Source: Priestia koreensis (lineage in GTDB: Bacteria > Bacillota > Bacilli > Bacillales > Bacillaceae_H). Taken from it: a stretch of DNA of 59,632 nt. Position 1 is the stretch's first letter; each line of letters opens with the position of its first letter. Positions 24,538-33,646 of this stretch are shown one piece after another. The position numbers and the translations under genes are program-made. The stretch covers positions 1-59,632 of the forward strand of contig NZ_LILC01000031.1 in assembly GCF_001274935.1 (NCBI RefSeq), read 5' to 3'. The notes under the pieces were generated by a model. The model made no database searches. It saw only the letters and a list, made by a program, of their open reading frames with translations, and was not told the DNA's origin.

Positions 24538-27500
24538 TTGCTAGATGTTAATAACTTCGAGTATATGAAAATTGGTCTTGCTTCACCTGATAAGATCCGT
24601 TCTTGGTCTTACGGAGAAGTTAAGAAACCAGAAACTATCAACTATCGTACGTTAAAACCTGAAAAAGATGGTTTGTTCTGTGAGCGTATTTTCGGTCCAA
24701 CTAAGGACTGGGAATGCCATTGCGGAAAATATAAGCGTGTTCGTTATAAAGGCGTAGTTTGTGACCGTTGTGGCGTTGAAGTTACACGCGCAAAAGTTCG
24801 TCGTGAACGTATGGGTCACATCGAACTAGCTGCACCTGTATCACACATCTGGTATTTCAAAGGTATCCCTAGCCGCATGGGACTTGTCTTAGACATGTCC
24901 CCTCGCGCGCTAGAAGAGATCATTTACTTCGCATCTTACGTAGTAACGGATACTGGCGATACACCACTTGAGAAAAAACAATTGCTTTCTGAAAAAGAAT
25001 ACCGTGCTTATTTAGAAAAATACGGTCAAACTTTCCATGCTGCAATGGGAGCAGAAGCAGTTAAAAAACTTTTACAAGACATCGATCTTGAAAAAGAAGT
25101 AGATCTTCTTAAAGAAGAACTAAAAACAGCACAAGGCCAACGCCGTACACGTGCTATCAAACGTTTAGAAGTACTAGAAGCATTCCGTAACTCTGGAAAT
25201 GATCCAGCATGGATGATTCTTGATGTACTTCCGGTTATTCCACCAGAATTACGCCCAATGGTACAGTTAGACGGTGGTCGTTTTGCGACTTCTGATTTAA
25301 ATGACTTGTATCGTCGTGTAATCAACCGTAACAACCGTTTAAAACGTCTACTTGATCTTGGAGCACCTAGCATTATCGTTCAAAACGAGAAGCGTATGCT
25401 ACAAGAAGCAGTAGATGCTTTAATTGATAATGGTCGTCGTGGTCGTCCTGTTACAGGTCCTGGTAACCGTCCGTTAAAATCACTTTCTCATATGCTAAAA
25501 GGTAAGCAAGGACGTTTCCGTCAAAACTTACTAGGTAAACGTGTTGACTACTCTGGACGTTCTGTTATCGTTGTAGGACCGAACTTAAAGATGTATCAAT
25601 GTGGTTTACCGAAAGAAATGGCACTCGAGCTATTCAAGCCTTTCGTAATGAAAGAACTTGTTTCTCGCGGATTAGCACACAACATTAAGAGTGCGAAACG
25701 TAAAATTGAACGCGTTCAACCAGAAGTTTGGGATGTACTTGAGTCTGTTATTAAGGAGCACCCGGTTTTACTTAACCGTGCACCTACGCTTCACAGACTT
25801 GGTATTCAGGCATTCGAACCTACTCTAGTAGAAGGTCGTGCAATTCGTCTTCATCCACTTGTATGTACAGCATACAACGCCGATTTTGACGGTGACCAAA
25901 TGGCTGTTCACGTACCACTTTCAGCAGAAGCACAAGCAGAAGCACGCATTTTAATGCTAGCTGCTCAAAATATCTTGAACCCTAAAGATGGTAAACCGGT
26001 TGTAACGCCGTCTCAGGATATGGTATTAGGTAACTATTACTTAACTCTTGAACGCGAGGGCAGTAACGGTGAAGGGATGATCTTCAAAGATACAAACGAA
26101 GCAATTTTGGCTTACCAAAACGGCTACGTTCACCTTCACACTCGTGTAGCAGTAGATGCTGGTTCTTTAAATAACGAAACGTTTACAGAAGAACAAAACA
26201 AGCAACTATTACTTACGACGGTTGGTAAACTGATCTTTAATGAAATTTTACCAAAATCATTCCCTTATATTAACGAACCTACACGTCTAAACCTTGAGGT
26301 GAAAACACCTGAGAAGTATTTCGTGGAAAAAGGTACAGATGTAAGAGAAGCGATTGAAAAGCAACCAATCATTGATCCATTCAAGAAGAAAATTCTTGGA
26401 AACATCATTTCGGAAGTATTTAAACGTTTCAAAATCACTGAAACATCTAAAATGCTTGACCGTATGAAGGATCTAGGATTTAAACATTCAACAAAAGCTG
26501 GTATCACTGTTGGTGTAGCTGACATCGTGGTATTAGGCGAAAAAGAAGAAATCCTTAACGAAGCTCAGGCTAAAGTGGACAATGTCCTAAAACAATTTAG
26601 ACGTGGTCTGATCACAGAAGAAGAACGTTACGAGCGTGTAATTTCCATCTGGAGTGCTGCGAAAGATACAATTCAAGGCAAACTGATGGCAAGCTTAGAC
26701 AAACGTAACCCAATCTTCATGATGAGTGACTCTGGTGCCCGTGGTAACGCATCAAACTTTACACAGCTTGCTGGTATGCGTGGTTTGATGGCCAATCCAT
26801 CTGGTCGTATCATTGAGTTACCGATCAAATCAAGTTTCCGTGAAGGTTTAACAGTATTAGAATACTTTATCTCTACGCATGGTGCGCGTAAAGGTCTTGC
26901 CGATACAGCTCTTAAAACAGCCGATTCAGGTTACCTTACTCGCCGTCTAGTAGACGTAGCTCAAGATGTTATCATCCGTGAAGATGATTGTGGAACAGAC
27001 CGCGGTTTACTGATCCGTTCTTTAAAAGAAGGAACAGAAGAAATCGAAAAACTAGACGAACGTTTAGTTGGTCGTTACGCAAGAAAAGCAATTAAGCATC
27101 CTGAGACTGGTGAAGTACTTGTAGCAGAAAACCAAATGATCACAGAGGATCTTTCTGAAGAAGTTGTGGATGCAGGTGTCGAAGAGGTTTGGATCCGTTC
27201 TGCCTTTACATGTAATACACGTCATGGTGTATGTAAAAAATGTTATGGCCGCAATTTAGCTACAGGATCTCAAGTAGAAGTTGGGGAAGCAGTAGGTATT
27301 ATTGCCGCTCAATCTATCGGGGAACCTGGTACACAGTTAACAATGCGTACATTCCATACAGGTGGGGTAGCCGGAGACGATATCACTCAAGGTTTACCAC
27401 GTATCCAAGAGCTATTTGAAGCACGTAATCCAAAAGGTCAAGCGGTTATTACTGAGGTCGCTGGTACAGTAACGAACATTACTGAAGGCCGTGATCGTCA

Positions 27501-28131
27501 ACACGAAATTACAGTTCAAGGTGAAATTGAAACAAAAACGTATAACGCTCCTTACAGTGCTCGTCTAAAAGTAACTGAAGGTGAGTACGTTACACGTGGT
27601 CAGGTATTAACTGAAGGTTCAATTGATCCTAAAGAATTGCTTAAAGTTCGTGATATGACAGCTGTTCAAGAATACCTCTTACACGAAGTACAAAAAGTAT
27701 ATCGTATGCAAGGGGTAGAAATTGGTGATAAACATATCGAAGTTATGGTACGCCAAATGCTTCGTAAAGTCCGCGTAACAGATGCTGGTGATACTGAAGT
27801 ATTACCTGGATCATTACTAGACGTTCATCAATTTACAGATGCCAACCAACAAGTATTACTAGAAGGAAAACAACCAGCTACTGGTCGTCCAGTTCTTCTT
27901 GGTATTACAAAAGCATCTCTTGAAACAGACTCCTTCTTATCTGCAGCATCATTCCAAGAAACAACTCGTGTTCTTACAGATGCAGCAATTAAAGGAAAAC
28001 GCGATGAATTACTTGGACTTAAAGAAAATGTTATCATTGGTAAGCTAGTTCCAGCTGGTACGGGTATGACTCGTTACCGCTTAACAGAGCCTGTGACATC
28101 ATCTACTGAAGAGCCAGTAACAATCGATTAA
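24538..28131 (+). CDS. rpoC: DNA-directed RNA polymerase subunit beta'
   Basis: The beta' subunit carries the catalytic magnesium site and much of the DNA clamp. The start is TTG at 24538, eight bases after AAAGGGAGGT, as in B. subtilis; an ATG at 24517 precedes that ribosome binding site and is not used. Length is 1197 residues. The N-terminal zinc site (CHCGK...CDRCG), the catalytic NADFDGDQM, the bridge helix and trigger loop region (QLTMRTFHTGG) and the second zinc site (CGTDRG...HGVCKKCYG) are all present. Confidence 0.98.
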   Translation: MLDVNNFEYMKIGLASPDKIRSWSYGEVKKPETINYRTLKPEKDGLFCERIFGPTKDWECHCGKYKRVRYKGVVCDRCGVEVTRAKVRRERMGHIELAAPVSHIWYFKGIPSRMGLVLDMSPRALEEIIYFASYVVTDTGDTPLEKKQLLSEKEYRAYLEKYGQTFHAAMGAEAVKKLLQDIDLEKEVDLLKEELKTAQGQRRTRAIKRLEVLEAFRNSGNDPAWMILDVLPVIPPELRPMVQLDGGRFATSDLNDLYRRVINRNNRLKRLLDLGAPSIIVQNEKRMLQEAVDALIDNGRRGRPVTGPGNRPLKSLSHMLKGKQGRFRQNLLGKRVDYSGRSVIVVGPNLKMYQCGLPKEMALELFKPFVMKELVSRGLAHNIKSAKRKIERVQPEVWDVLESVIKEHPVLLNRAPTLHRLGIQAFEPTLVEGRAIRLHPLVCTAYNADFDGDQMAVHVPLSAEAQAEARILMLAAQNILNPKDGKPVVTPSQDMVLGNYYLTLEREGSNGEGMIFKDTNEAILAYQNGYVHLHTRVAVDAGSLNNETFTEEQNKQLLLTTVGKLIFNEILPKSFPYINEPTRLNLEVKTPEKYFVEKGTDVREAIEKQPIIDPFKKKILGNIISEVFKRFKITETSKMLDRMKDLGFKHSTKAGITVGVADIVVLGEKEEILNEAQAKVDNVLKQFRRGLITEEERYERVISIWSAAKDTIQGKLMASLDKRNPIFMMSDSGARGNASNFTQLAGMRGLMANPSGRIIELPIKSSFREGLTVLEYFISTHGARKGLADTALKTADSGYLTRRLVDVAQDVIIREDDCGTDRGLLIRSLKEGTEEIEKLDERLVGRYARKAIKHPETGEVLVAENQMITEDLSEEVVDAGVEEVWIRSAFTCNTRHGVCKKCYGRNLATGSQVEVGEAVGIIAAQSIGEPGTQLTMRTFHTGGVAGDDITQGLPRIQELFEARNPKGQAVITEVAGTVTNITEGRDRQHEITVQGEIETKTYNAPYSARLKVTEGEYVTRGQVLTEGSIDPKELLKVRDMTAVQEYLLHEVQKVYRMQGVEIGDKHIEVMVRQMLRKVRVTDAGDTEVLPGSLLDVHQFTDANQQVLLEGKQPATGRPVLLGITKASLETDSFLSAASFQETTRVLTDAAIKGKRDELLGLKENVIIGKLVPAGTGMTRYRLTEPVTSSTEEPVTID

Positions 28132-28147
28132 CACATAAATCATTCAA

Positions 28148-28199
28148 CTAGAATGGATGTTTTAAAAAAACTACCGAGTGTAGTTGACATCCATTCTAG
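28148..28199. repeat. Nested inverted repeat overlapping the str promoter
   Basis: CTAGAATGGATGT (28148-28160) and ACATCCATTCTAG (28187-28199) are a perfect 13-bp inverted repeat. A second one, AACTAC/GTAGTT (28169-28174/28180-28185), lies inside. The right arm covers the end of the -35 box and most of the spacer of the rplGB promoter. No T-run follows, so it is not a normal terminator. Confidence 0.8.
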
Positions 28200-28212
28200 G
28201 GAATGATATTAT
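28184..28212 (+). promoter_or_regulatory. SigA promoter of the str operon (rplGB-rpsL-rpsG-fusA)
   Basis: A consensus TTGACA (28184-28189), 17-base spacer and TATTAT (28207-28212) with extended -10 TGA. Transcription would start near 28219. It is among the strongest promoters in the window and overlaps the inverted repeat at 28148-28199. Confidence 0.88.
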
Positions 28213-28259
28213 ATCAAAGGTGCTCCTATAAACTACCTGTTGCTTTGGAGGATATGAAA

Positions 28260-28508
28260 ATGTCTTATGAAAAAGTAAAGCAGGCTAAGGATATTATTGT
28301 AGGGACAAAACAGACAGTGAAAGCTCTTAAACGAGGAGCTGTAAAAGAGGTTATTGTAGCGAAGGATGCAGATCCTGGTATTGCTTCTGAAGTGATCCAA
28401 ACTGCTAATGAGATGCAAGTCCCCTTATTTTACGTCGATTCTATGAAAAGGCTTGGAAAAGCTTGCGAAATAGATGTGGGAGCAGCAACTGTAGCGATAG
28501 CTAACTGA
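28260..28508 (+). CDS. rplGB: L7Ae-family K-turn-binding protein (YbxF, RplGB)
   Basis: A small L7Ae/L30e-fold protein that binds kink-turn RNA and associates with ribosomes in B. subtilis; its role is not settled. The ATG at 28260 follows TTTGGAGG by seven bases and gives 82 residues, the same as the B. subtilis protein; an ATG two codons earlier is too close. The basic N-terminal half (GTKQTVKALKRGAVKEVIVAKDADP, split across about 15-40) is the RNA-binding face. It leads the str operon. Confidence 0.93.
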   Translation: MSYEKVKQAKDIIVGTKQTVKALKRGAVKEVIVAKDADPGIASEVIQTANEMQVPLFYVDSMKRLGKACEIDVGAATVAIAN

Positions 28509-28607
28509 GTTGTTTTTGAACAGTATTGTTTCAAAAACATTGTTTTTTGTCCAAAAATGAACCACCTGGATGTGTGGTCTTAAAAAGTTCGAAAGGAGGA
28601 AATGTAA

Positions 28608-29027
28608 ATGCCTACTATTAACCAACTAGTACGTCAAGGTCGCGTGAGCAAAACTGACAAGTCTAAATCACCGGCACTTAACAGAGGTTATAACAGCTTC
28701 AAAAAAGCACAAACTAACGTGTTCTCTCCACAAAAACGTGGGGTATGTACTCGTGTAGGTACTATGACACCTAAGAAGCCGAACTCCGCGCTTCGTAAAT
28801 ATGCTCGTGTACGTTTAACTAACGGTATTGAGGTAACTGCTTATATCCCAGGTATCGGTCATAACTTACAAGAACACAGCGTTGTATTAATTCGCGGTGG
28901 ACGTGTAAAAGACTTACCAGGGGTACGTTATCACATCGTTCGTGGTGCATTAGATACTGCAGGTGTAGACGGTCGTATGCAAGGTCGTTCTAAATACGGT
29001 ACTAAGAAGCCAAAAGCTAAAAAATAA
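28608..29027 (+). CDS. rpsL: 30S ribosomal protein S12
   Basis: S12 lies at the decoding site and affects accuracy and streptomycin response. The 139-residue protein has the TPKKPNSALRK segment (54-64), with the lysine equivalent to K43 of E. coli unchanged, so no streptomycin-resistance substitution is seen there; the second cluster GGRVKDLPGVRYH is also wild type. The ATG follows GAAAGGAGGAAATG. It is 99 bases after rplGB. Confidence 0.97.
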   Translation: MPTINQLVRQGRVSKTDKSKSPALNRGYNSFKKAQTNVFSPQKRGVCTRVGTMTPKKPNSALRKYARVRLTNGIEVTAYIPGIGHNLQEHSVVLIRGGRVKDLPGVRYHIVRGALDTAGVDGRMQGRSKYGTKKPKAKK

Positions 29028-29072
29028 TTTCAACTTGAAATAATCTTAATGAATGGAAAGGAGGAAATACTG

Positions 29073-29543
29073 ATGCCACGTAAAGGTCCTGTTGCAAAAC
29101 GTGATGTGTTACCAGATCCGATTTATAATTCTAAGCTTGTAACACGTCTTGTTAACAAAATCATGATCGATGGTAAGAGAGGTAAAGCTCAAACAATTCT
29201 TTATAACGCGTTTGATGTTATTAAAGAACGTTCAGGTAAAGATGCTATGGAGGTTTTCGAACAAGCTCTTAAAAACATCATGCCTGTATTAGAAGTTAGA
29301 GCACGTCGTGTAGGTGGTTCAAACTACCAAGTACCTGTTGAGGTGCGCCCAGAACGCCGTACTACTCTTGGTCTTCGTTGGTTAGTAAACTATGCTCGTC
29401 TTCGCGGTGAAAAAACGATGGAAGAGCGTTTAGCTAACGAAATCTTAGACGCAGCTAACAACACTGGTGCTGCAGTTAAGAAACGTGAAGATACTCACAA
29501 AATGGCTGAAGCAAATAAAGCATTTGCTCACTATCGTTGGTAA
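29073..29543 (+). CDS. rpsG: 30S ribosomal protein S7
   Basis: S7 nucleates assembly of the 30S head. The ATG at 29073 follows GGAAAGGAGGAAATACTG; an upstream in-frame ATG (29049) precedes that ribosome binding site and is rejected. Length is 156 residues, as expected, starting MPRKGPVAKRDV. The conserved RPERRTTLGLRWLVNYAR segment is intact. In E. coli S7 autoregulates the str operon; no such site was identified here. Confidence 0.97.
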   Translation: MPRKGPVAKRDVLPDPIYNSKLVTRLVNKIMIDGKRGKAQTILYNAFDVIKERSGKDAMEVFEQALKNIMPVLEVRARRVGGSNYQVPVEVRPERRTTLGLRWLVNYARLRGEKTMEERLANEILDAANNTGAAVKKREDTHKMAEANKAFAHYRW

Positions 29544-29593
29544 GATCCAACTTATAAAAATAATCAATATAACATGGAAGGAGAAAGACCCCA

Positions 29594-31672
29594 ATGGCAA
29601 GAGAGTTCTCCTTAGGCAACACTCGTAATATTGGTATCATGGCTCACATTGATGCTGGTAAAACAACAACTACTGAGCGTATCTTGTTCTATACTGGTCG
29701 TATCCATAAAATTGGAGAAACACACGAAGGTGCTTCTCAAATGGACTGGATGGCTCAAGAACAAGAACGTGGTATCACAATCACATCAGCTGCAACAACT
29801 GCACAATGGAAAAACCATCGTGTAAACATCATCGATACACCAGGACACGTAGACTTCACTGTAGAAGTTGAACGTTCACTTCGTGTACTTGATGGTGCTG
29901 TGGCAGTACTTGATGCGCAATCAGGTGTAGAGCCTCAAACTGAAACTGTATGGCGTCAAGCGACAACATACGGAGTACCACGCGTAGTATTCGTTAACAA
30001 AATGGATAAAATCGGTGCGGACTTCTTATATTCAGTTAAAACAATGCATGATCGCTTAGCAGCTAATGCACACCCAATTCAATTACCAATCGGTGCTGAA
30101 GATGAATTCGAAGGTATCATTGACCTAATTGACATGGTTGCTTACTTCTACGAAGATGATTTAGGAACTCGTTCAGAAGCTGTAGAAATTCCTGAGGAAT
30201 ATAAAGAGCTTGCTGAAGAGTATCGTTCTAAATTAGTTGAAGCAGTAGCAGAACTTGATGAAGATTTAATGATGAAATATCTTGAAGAGGGCGAGCTTTC
30301 TACTGATGAGTTAAAAGCTGGTATCCGTCAAGGTACAATCAACGTTGAATTCTACCCGGTTATCTGTGGTTCAGCATTCAAAAACAAAGGTGTTCAACTT
30401 ATGTTAGATGCTGTAATCGACTACTTGCCTTCACCATTAGACGTACCTGCGATTAAAGGTACTTTACCAGATACAGAGGAAGAAGTAACTCGTGAATCTT
30501 CTGATGAGGCTCCGTTCTCAGCATTAGCATTCAAAGTTATGACTGACCCTTATGTTGGTAAATTAACTTTCTTCCGTGTGTACTCTGGTGTACTTAACTC
30601 TGGATCTTATGTACAGAACTCTACAAAAGGTAAGCGTGAGCGTGTAGGACGTATCCTACAAATGCACGCTAACTCTCGTGAAGAGATCTCTGTAGTATAT
30701 GCAGGGGATATCGCAGCAGCAGTAGGTCTTAAAGACACTACTACTGGTGATACTCTATGTGATGAGAAATCATTAGTAATCCTAGAGTCTATGGAATTCC
30801 CAGAGCCAGTTATCTCATTATCTGTTGAGCCTAAATCTAAGGCTGACCAAGATAAAATGACAACTGCTCTACAAAAACTTCAAGAAGAAGACCCAACTTT
30901 CCGTGCGGAAACTAACCAAGAGACTGGTCAAGTTATCATCTCTGGTATGGGTGAGCTTCACCTTGATATCATCGTTGACCGTATGCGTCGCGAGTTCAAA
31001 GTAGAAGCTAACGTTGGTGCTCCTCAAGTTGCTTACCGTGAAACATTCCGTGGTTCTGCACGCGTTGAAGGTAAGTTCGCTCGCCAATCTGGTGGACGTG
31101 GACAATTCGGTCACGTATGGATCGAGTTCTCTCCAAACGAAGAAGGAAAAGGCTTCGAATTTGAAAACAAAATCGTCGGTGGTGTAGTACCACGTGAATA
31201 CGTTCCAGCTGTTCAAGCAGGTCTTGAAGCTTCAATGGCAAACGGCGTATTAGCTGGCTACCCATTAATCGATGTTAAGGCCGCTCTTGTAGACGGTTCT
31301 TACCATGATGTTGACTCAAGTGAGATGGCGTTTAAAGTCGCTGCATCTTTAGCTCTTAAAAATGCAGTTTCTAAATGTAGCCCAGTTATCCTTGAGCCAA
31401 TGATGAAAGTTGAAGTTGTAATCCCTGATGAATATCTTGGAGATATCATGGGTGACGTAACTTCACGTCGCGGTCGAGTAGAAGGTATGGAAGCACGCGG
31501 TAACGCTCAAGTTGTACGTGCATTCGTTCCTCTATCTGAAATGTTTGGTTATGCAACTGCATTACGTTCAAACACTCAAGGCCGTGGAACATACTCTATG
31601 CACTTCGATCATTACGAAGAAGTACCTAAGAGTATTGCAGAAGAAATTGTTAAAAAAAATAAAGGTGAATAA
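29594..31672 (+). CDS. fusA: Translation elongation factor G
   Basis: EF-G drives translocation with GTP hydrolysis. The 692-residue protein has the G domain with AHIDAGKTT (P-loop, near 17-25), the switch region ERGITITSA, DTPGH and NKMD, then domains II-V, including the domain IV tip region with the SGGRGQFGHV segment. AAGGAGAAAGACC is the ribosome binding site. The usual positions for fusidic-acid resistance were not checked residue by residue. Confidence 0.98.
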   Translation: MAREFSLGNTRNIGIMAHIDAGKTTTTERILFYTGRIHKIGETHEGASQMDWMAQEQERGITITSAATTAQWKNHRVNIIDTPGHVDFTVEVERSLRVLDGAVAVLDAQSGVEPQTETVWRQATTYGVPRVVFVNKMDKIGADFLYSVKTMHDRLAANAHPIQLPIGAEDEFEGIIDLIDMVAYFYEDDLGTRSEAVEIPEEYKELAEEYRSKLVEAVAELDEDLMMKYLEEGELSTDELKAGIRQGTINVEFYPVICGSAFKNKGVQLMLDAVIDYLPSPLDVPAIKGTLPDTEEEVTRESSDEAPFSALAFKVMTDPYVGKLTFFRVYSGVLNSGSYVQNSTKGKRERVGRILQMHANSREEISVVYAGDIAAAVGLKDTTTGDTLCDEKSLVILESMEFPEPVISLSVEPKSKADQDKMTTALQKLQEEDPTFRAETNQETGQVIISGMGELHLDIIVDRMRREFKVEANVGAPQVAYRETFRGSARVEGKFARQSGGRGQFGHVWIEFSPNEEGKGFEFENKIVGGVVPREYVPAVQAGLEASMANGVLAGYPLIDVKAALVDGSYHDVDSSEMAFKVAASLALKNAVSKCSPVILEPMMKVEVVIPDEYLGDIMGDVTSRRGRVEGMEARGNAQVVRAFVPLSEMFGYATALRSNTQGRGTYSMHFDHYEEVPKSIAEEIVKKNKGE

Positions 31673-31701
31673 TTGATTTTCATTCTTTATTAAAGTATAA
31701 C
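31673..31701 (+). promoter_or_regulatory. SigA promoter of tuf
   Basis: TTGATT (31673-31678), 17 bases and TATAAC (31696-31701) directly follow the fusA stop. It would give tuf its own transcript, with a structured leader, in addition to readthrough from the str operon. Confidence 0.65.
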
Positions 31702-31712
31702 TACTTATGTAG

Positions 31713-31748
31713 GCTGTGAAAGGAGAGAACTTCTTTCACTTTCACAGC
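31713..31748 (+). other. Leader hairpin before tuf with two alternative pairings
   Basis: GCTGTGAAA (31713-31721) pairs with TTTCACAGC (31740-31748). The same region can instead form GTGAAAG (31716-31722) with CTTTCAC (31733-31739), because TTTCAC is repeated in tandem. No T-run follows. The function is unknown; a 5' stabilising hairpin or a processing site is plausible. Confidence 0.55.
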
Positions 31749-31791
31749 ATTATATACTCATATTATTCATTATTTTAAGGAGGAATTCCGA

Positions 31792-32982
31792 ATGGCTAAA
31801 GAAAAATTTGATCGTTCCAAAACGCATGCAAATATCGGTACAATTGGTCACGTTGACCATGGTAAAACTACATTAACAGCTGCTATCACTACTGTTCTTG
31901 CTAAACGCAGTGGTAAAGGTGCAGCTATGGCATATGACATGATCGACGCTGCTCCAGAAGAGCGTGAGCGTGGTATCACAATCTCAACTGCACACGTTGA
32001 GTATGAAACTGACACTCGTCACTATGCACACGTTGACTGCCCAGGACATGCTGACTATGTTAAAAACATGATCACAGGTGCTGCACAAATGGACGGAGGG
32101 ATCTTAGTAGTATCTGCTGCTGACGGCCCAATGCCACAAACTCGTGAACACATCCTATTATCTCGTCAAGTAGGTGTACCTTACCTTGTTGTATTCTTAA
32201 ACAAATGTGACATGGTAGACGACGAAGAACTTCTTGAGTTAGTAGAAATGGAAGTTCGCGACCTTCTTTCTGAGTACGACTTCCCTGGTGATGACGTACC
32301 TGTAGTTAAAGGTTCTGCTCTTAAAGCTCTTGAAGGTGCTCCAGAGTGGGAAGAAAAAATCGTTGAGCTAATGAACGCTGTTGACGAATATATCCCAACT
32401 CCAGAACGCGACACTGAAAAACCATTCATGATGCCAGTTGAGGATGTATTCTCAATCACTGGTCGTGGTACTGTTGCTACAGGTCGTGTTGAGCGTGGAC
32501 AAGTTAAAGTTGGTGACACAATCCAAATCATCGGTCTTACTGAAGAACCAAAATCTACAACTGTTACAGGTGTAGAAATGTTCCGTAAGCTTCTTGATTA
32601 TGCTGAAGCTGGTGACAACATCGGAGCTCTACTTCGTGGTGTTGCTCGTGAAGACATCCAACGTGGACAAGTACTTGCTAAACCAGGTACAATCACTCCA
32701 CATACAAAATTCAAAGCTGAAGTTTACGTTCTTTCTAAAGAAGAAGGTGGACGTCACACTCCATTTTTCACAAACTACCGTCCACAGTTCTACTTCCGTA
32801 CAACTGATGTAACTGGTATTTGTAACCTTCCTGAAGGTGTAGAAATGGTTATGCCTGGCGACAACATCGAAATGACTGTTGAACTTATCGCTCCAATCGC
32901 GATTGAAGAAGGTACTAAATTCTCAATCCGTGAAGGTGGACGTACAGTAGGCGCTGGCGTTGTAGCTACAATCACTGAGTAA
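31792..32982 (+). CDS. tuf: Translation elongation factor Tu
   Basis: EF-Tu delivers aminoacyl-tRNA to the ribosome. The 396-residue protein shows the P-loop GHVDHGKTT (19-27), DCPGH and NKCD guanine-binding motifs, and domains II and III with the FRTTDVTG segment. AAGGAGG lies nine bases before ATG. Codon choice is strongly biased, as expected for a very highly expressed gene. A strong terminator follows, separating the str and S10 clusters. Confidence 0.98.
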   Translation: MAKEKFDRSKTHANIGTIGHVDHGKTTLTAAITTVLAKRSGKGAAMAYDMIDAAPEERERGITISTAHVEYETDTRHYAHVDCPGHADYVKNMITGAAQMDGGILVVSAADGPMPQTREHILLSRQVGVPYLVVFLNKCDMVDDEELLELVEMEVRDLLSEYDFPGDDVPVVKGSALKALEGAPEWEEKIVELMNAVDEYIPTPERDTEKPFMMPVEDVFSITGRGTVATGRVERGQVKVGDTIQIIGLTEEPKSTTVTGVEMFRKLLDYAEAGDNIGALLRGVAREDIQRGQVLAKPGTITPHTKFKAEVYVLSKEEGGRHTPFFTNYRPQFYFRTTDVTGICNLPEGVEMVMPGDNIEMTVELIAPIAIEEGTKFSIREGGRTVGAGVVATITE

Positions 32983-32996
32983 TTATTACTCTTTCT

Positions 32997-33032
32997 AAAA
33001 AGAGAGTGGGATCTTCCCGCTCTCTTTTTTTG
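32997..33032 (+). terminator. Terminator after tuf
   Basis: AGAGAGTGGGA and TCCCGCTCTCT pair over 11 positions (one G-U), closed by a short loop and flanked by A- and T-runs. It ends the str operon. Confidence 0.92.
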
Positions 33033-33069
33033 TTTCCAAATATAACAAAAAGAGATTTCGTTAAGATCC

Positions 33070-33098
33070 TTGCAATATGCGTAGAGATTATATATAAT
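33070..33098 (+). promoter_or_regulatory. S10 operon promoter P1
   Basis: TTGCAA (33070-33075), 17 bases and TATAAT (33093-33098). It lies about 200 bases before rpsJ. Confidence 0.75.
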
Positions 33099-33136
33099 GA
33101 AAAAAGTGTGCAAGACAAAAGAATTTTAAATTCTAC

Positions 33137-33165
33137 TTGCATCAATAGCCCAACTTTAGTATAAT
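33137..33165 (+). promoter_or_regulatory. S10 operon promoter P2
   Basis: TTGCAT (33137-33142), 17 bases and TATAAT (33160-33165), 67 bases after P1 and with the same box types. Two tandem promoters fit the need to transcribe the S10-spc-alpha cluster at high rate. Confidence 0.8.
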
Positions 33166-33171
33166 ATTAAT

Positions 33172-33297
33172 GTTGGTCTTTGACTGCGATGATGTGAGAG
33201 GTTGCCGACACACCCGGCCGCTTTGCCATGGCGCGTGTGTGGGAAATTTTCACAGAGTATGTCTATTTTTAAAGTAGGCGAAAAAGGAGGGAAAATA
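33172..33297 (+). ncRNA. Structured leader of the S10 operon
   Basis: The 126-base leader has an unusually G-C-rich core. ACACAC (33208-33213) pairs with GTGTGT (33235-33240), with CCGGC and GCC...GG helices inside; TGTGA (33193-33197) pairs with TCACA (33250-33254) outside. The sequence is much less A-T-rich than its surroundings, which suggests selection on structure. L4-dependent control of S10 operons is known in E. coli, but this leader does not obviously match it. No terminator is seen. Confidence 0.5.
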
Positions 33298-33606
33298 ATG
33301 GCAAAAGAAAAGATTCGTATTCGTTTGAAAGCTTATGATCACAGAATTTTAGATCAATCTGCTGAAAAAATCGTTGAAACGGCTAAACGTTCTGGTGCTG
33401 CTGTATCTGGTCCAATTCCGTTACCAACTGAAAAATCAGTTTACACGATTCTTCGTGCGGTGCATAAATACAAAGATTCTCGTGAGCAATTCGAAATGCG
33501 TACTCATAAACGCTTAATCGACATCGTGAATCCAACACCACAAACTGTTGATTCATTAATGCGTCTAGACTTACCGTCTGGTGTAGATATCGAAATCAAA
33601 CTTTAA
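33298..33606 (+). CDS. rpsJ: 30S ribosomal protein S10 (NusE)
   Basis: S10 is a 30S head protein and, as NusE, a partner of NusB in antitermination. The ATG at 33298 follows AAAAAGGAGGGAAAAT and gives 102 residues; the upstream open frame is leader. The conserved start MAKEKIRIRLKAYDH and the KSVYTILRAVHKYKDSREQF loop are present. It heads the S10 operon. The gene found between tuf and rpsJ in B. subtilis (ybaC) is absent here. Confidence 0.97.
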   Translation: MAKEKIRIRLKAYDHRILDQSAEKIVETAKRSGAAVSGPIPLPTEKSVYTILRAVHKYKDSREQFEMRTHKRLIDIVNPTPQTVDSLMRLDLPSGVDIEIKL

Positions 33607-33646
33607 TTGAAATAAAAAAAACAATTTATTATAGGAGGTGTGACTT

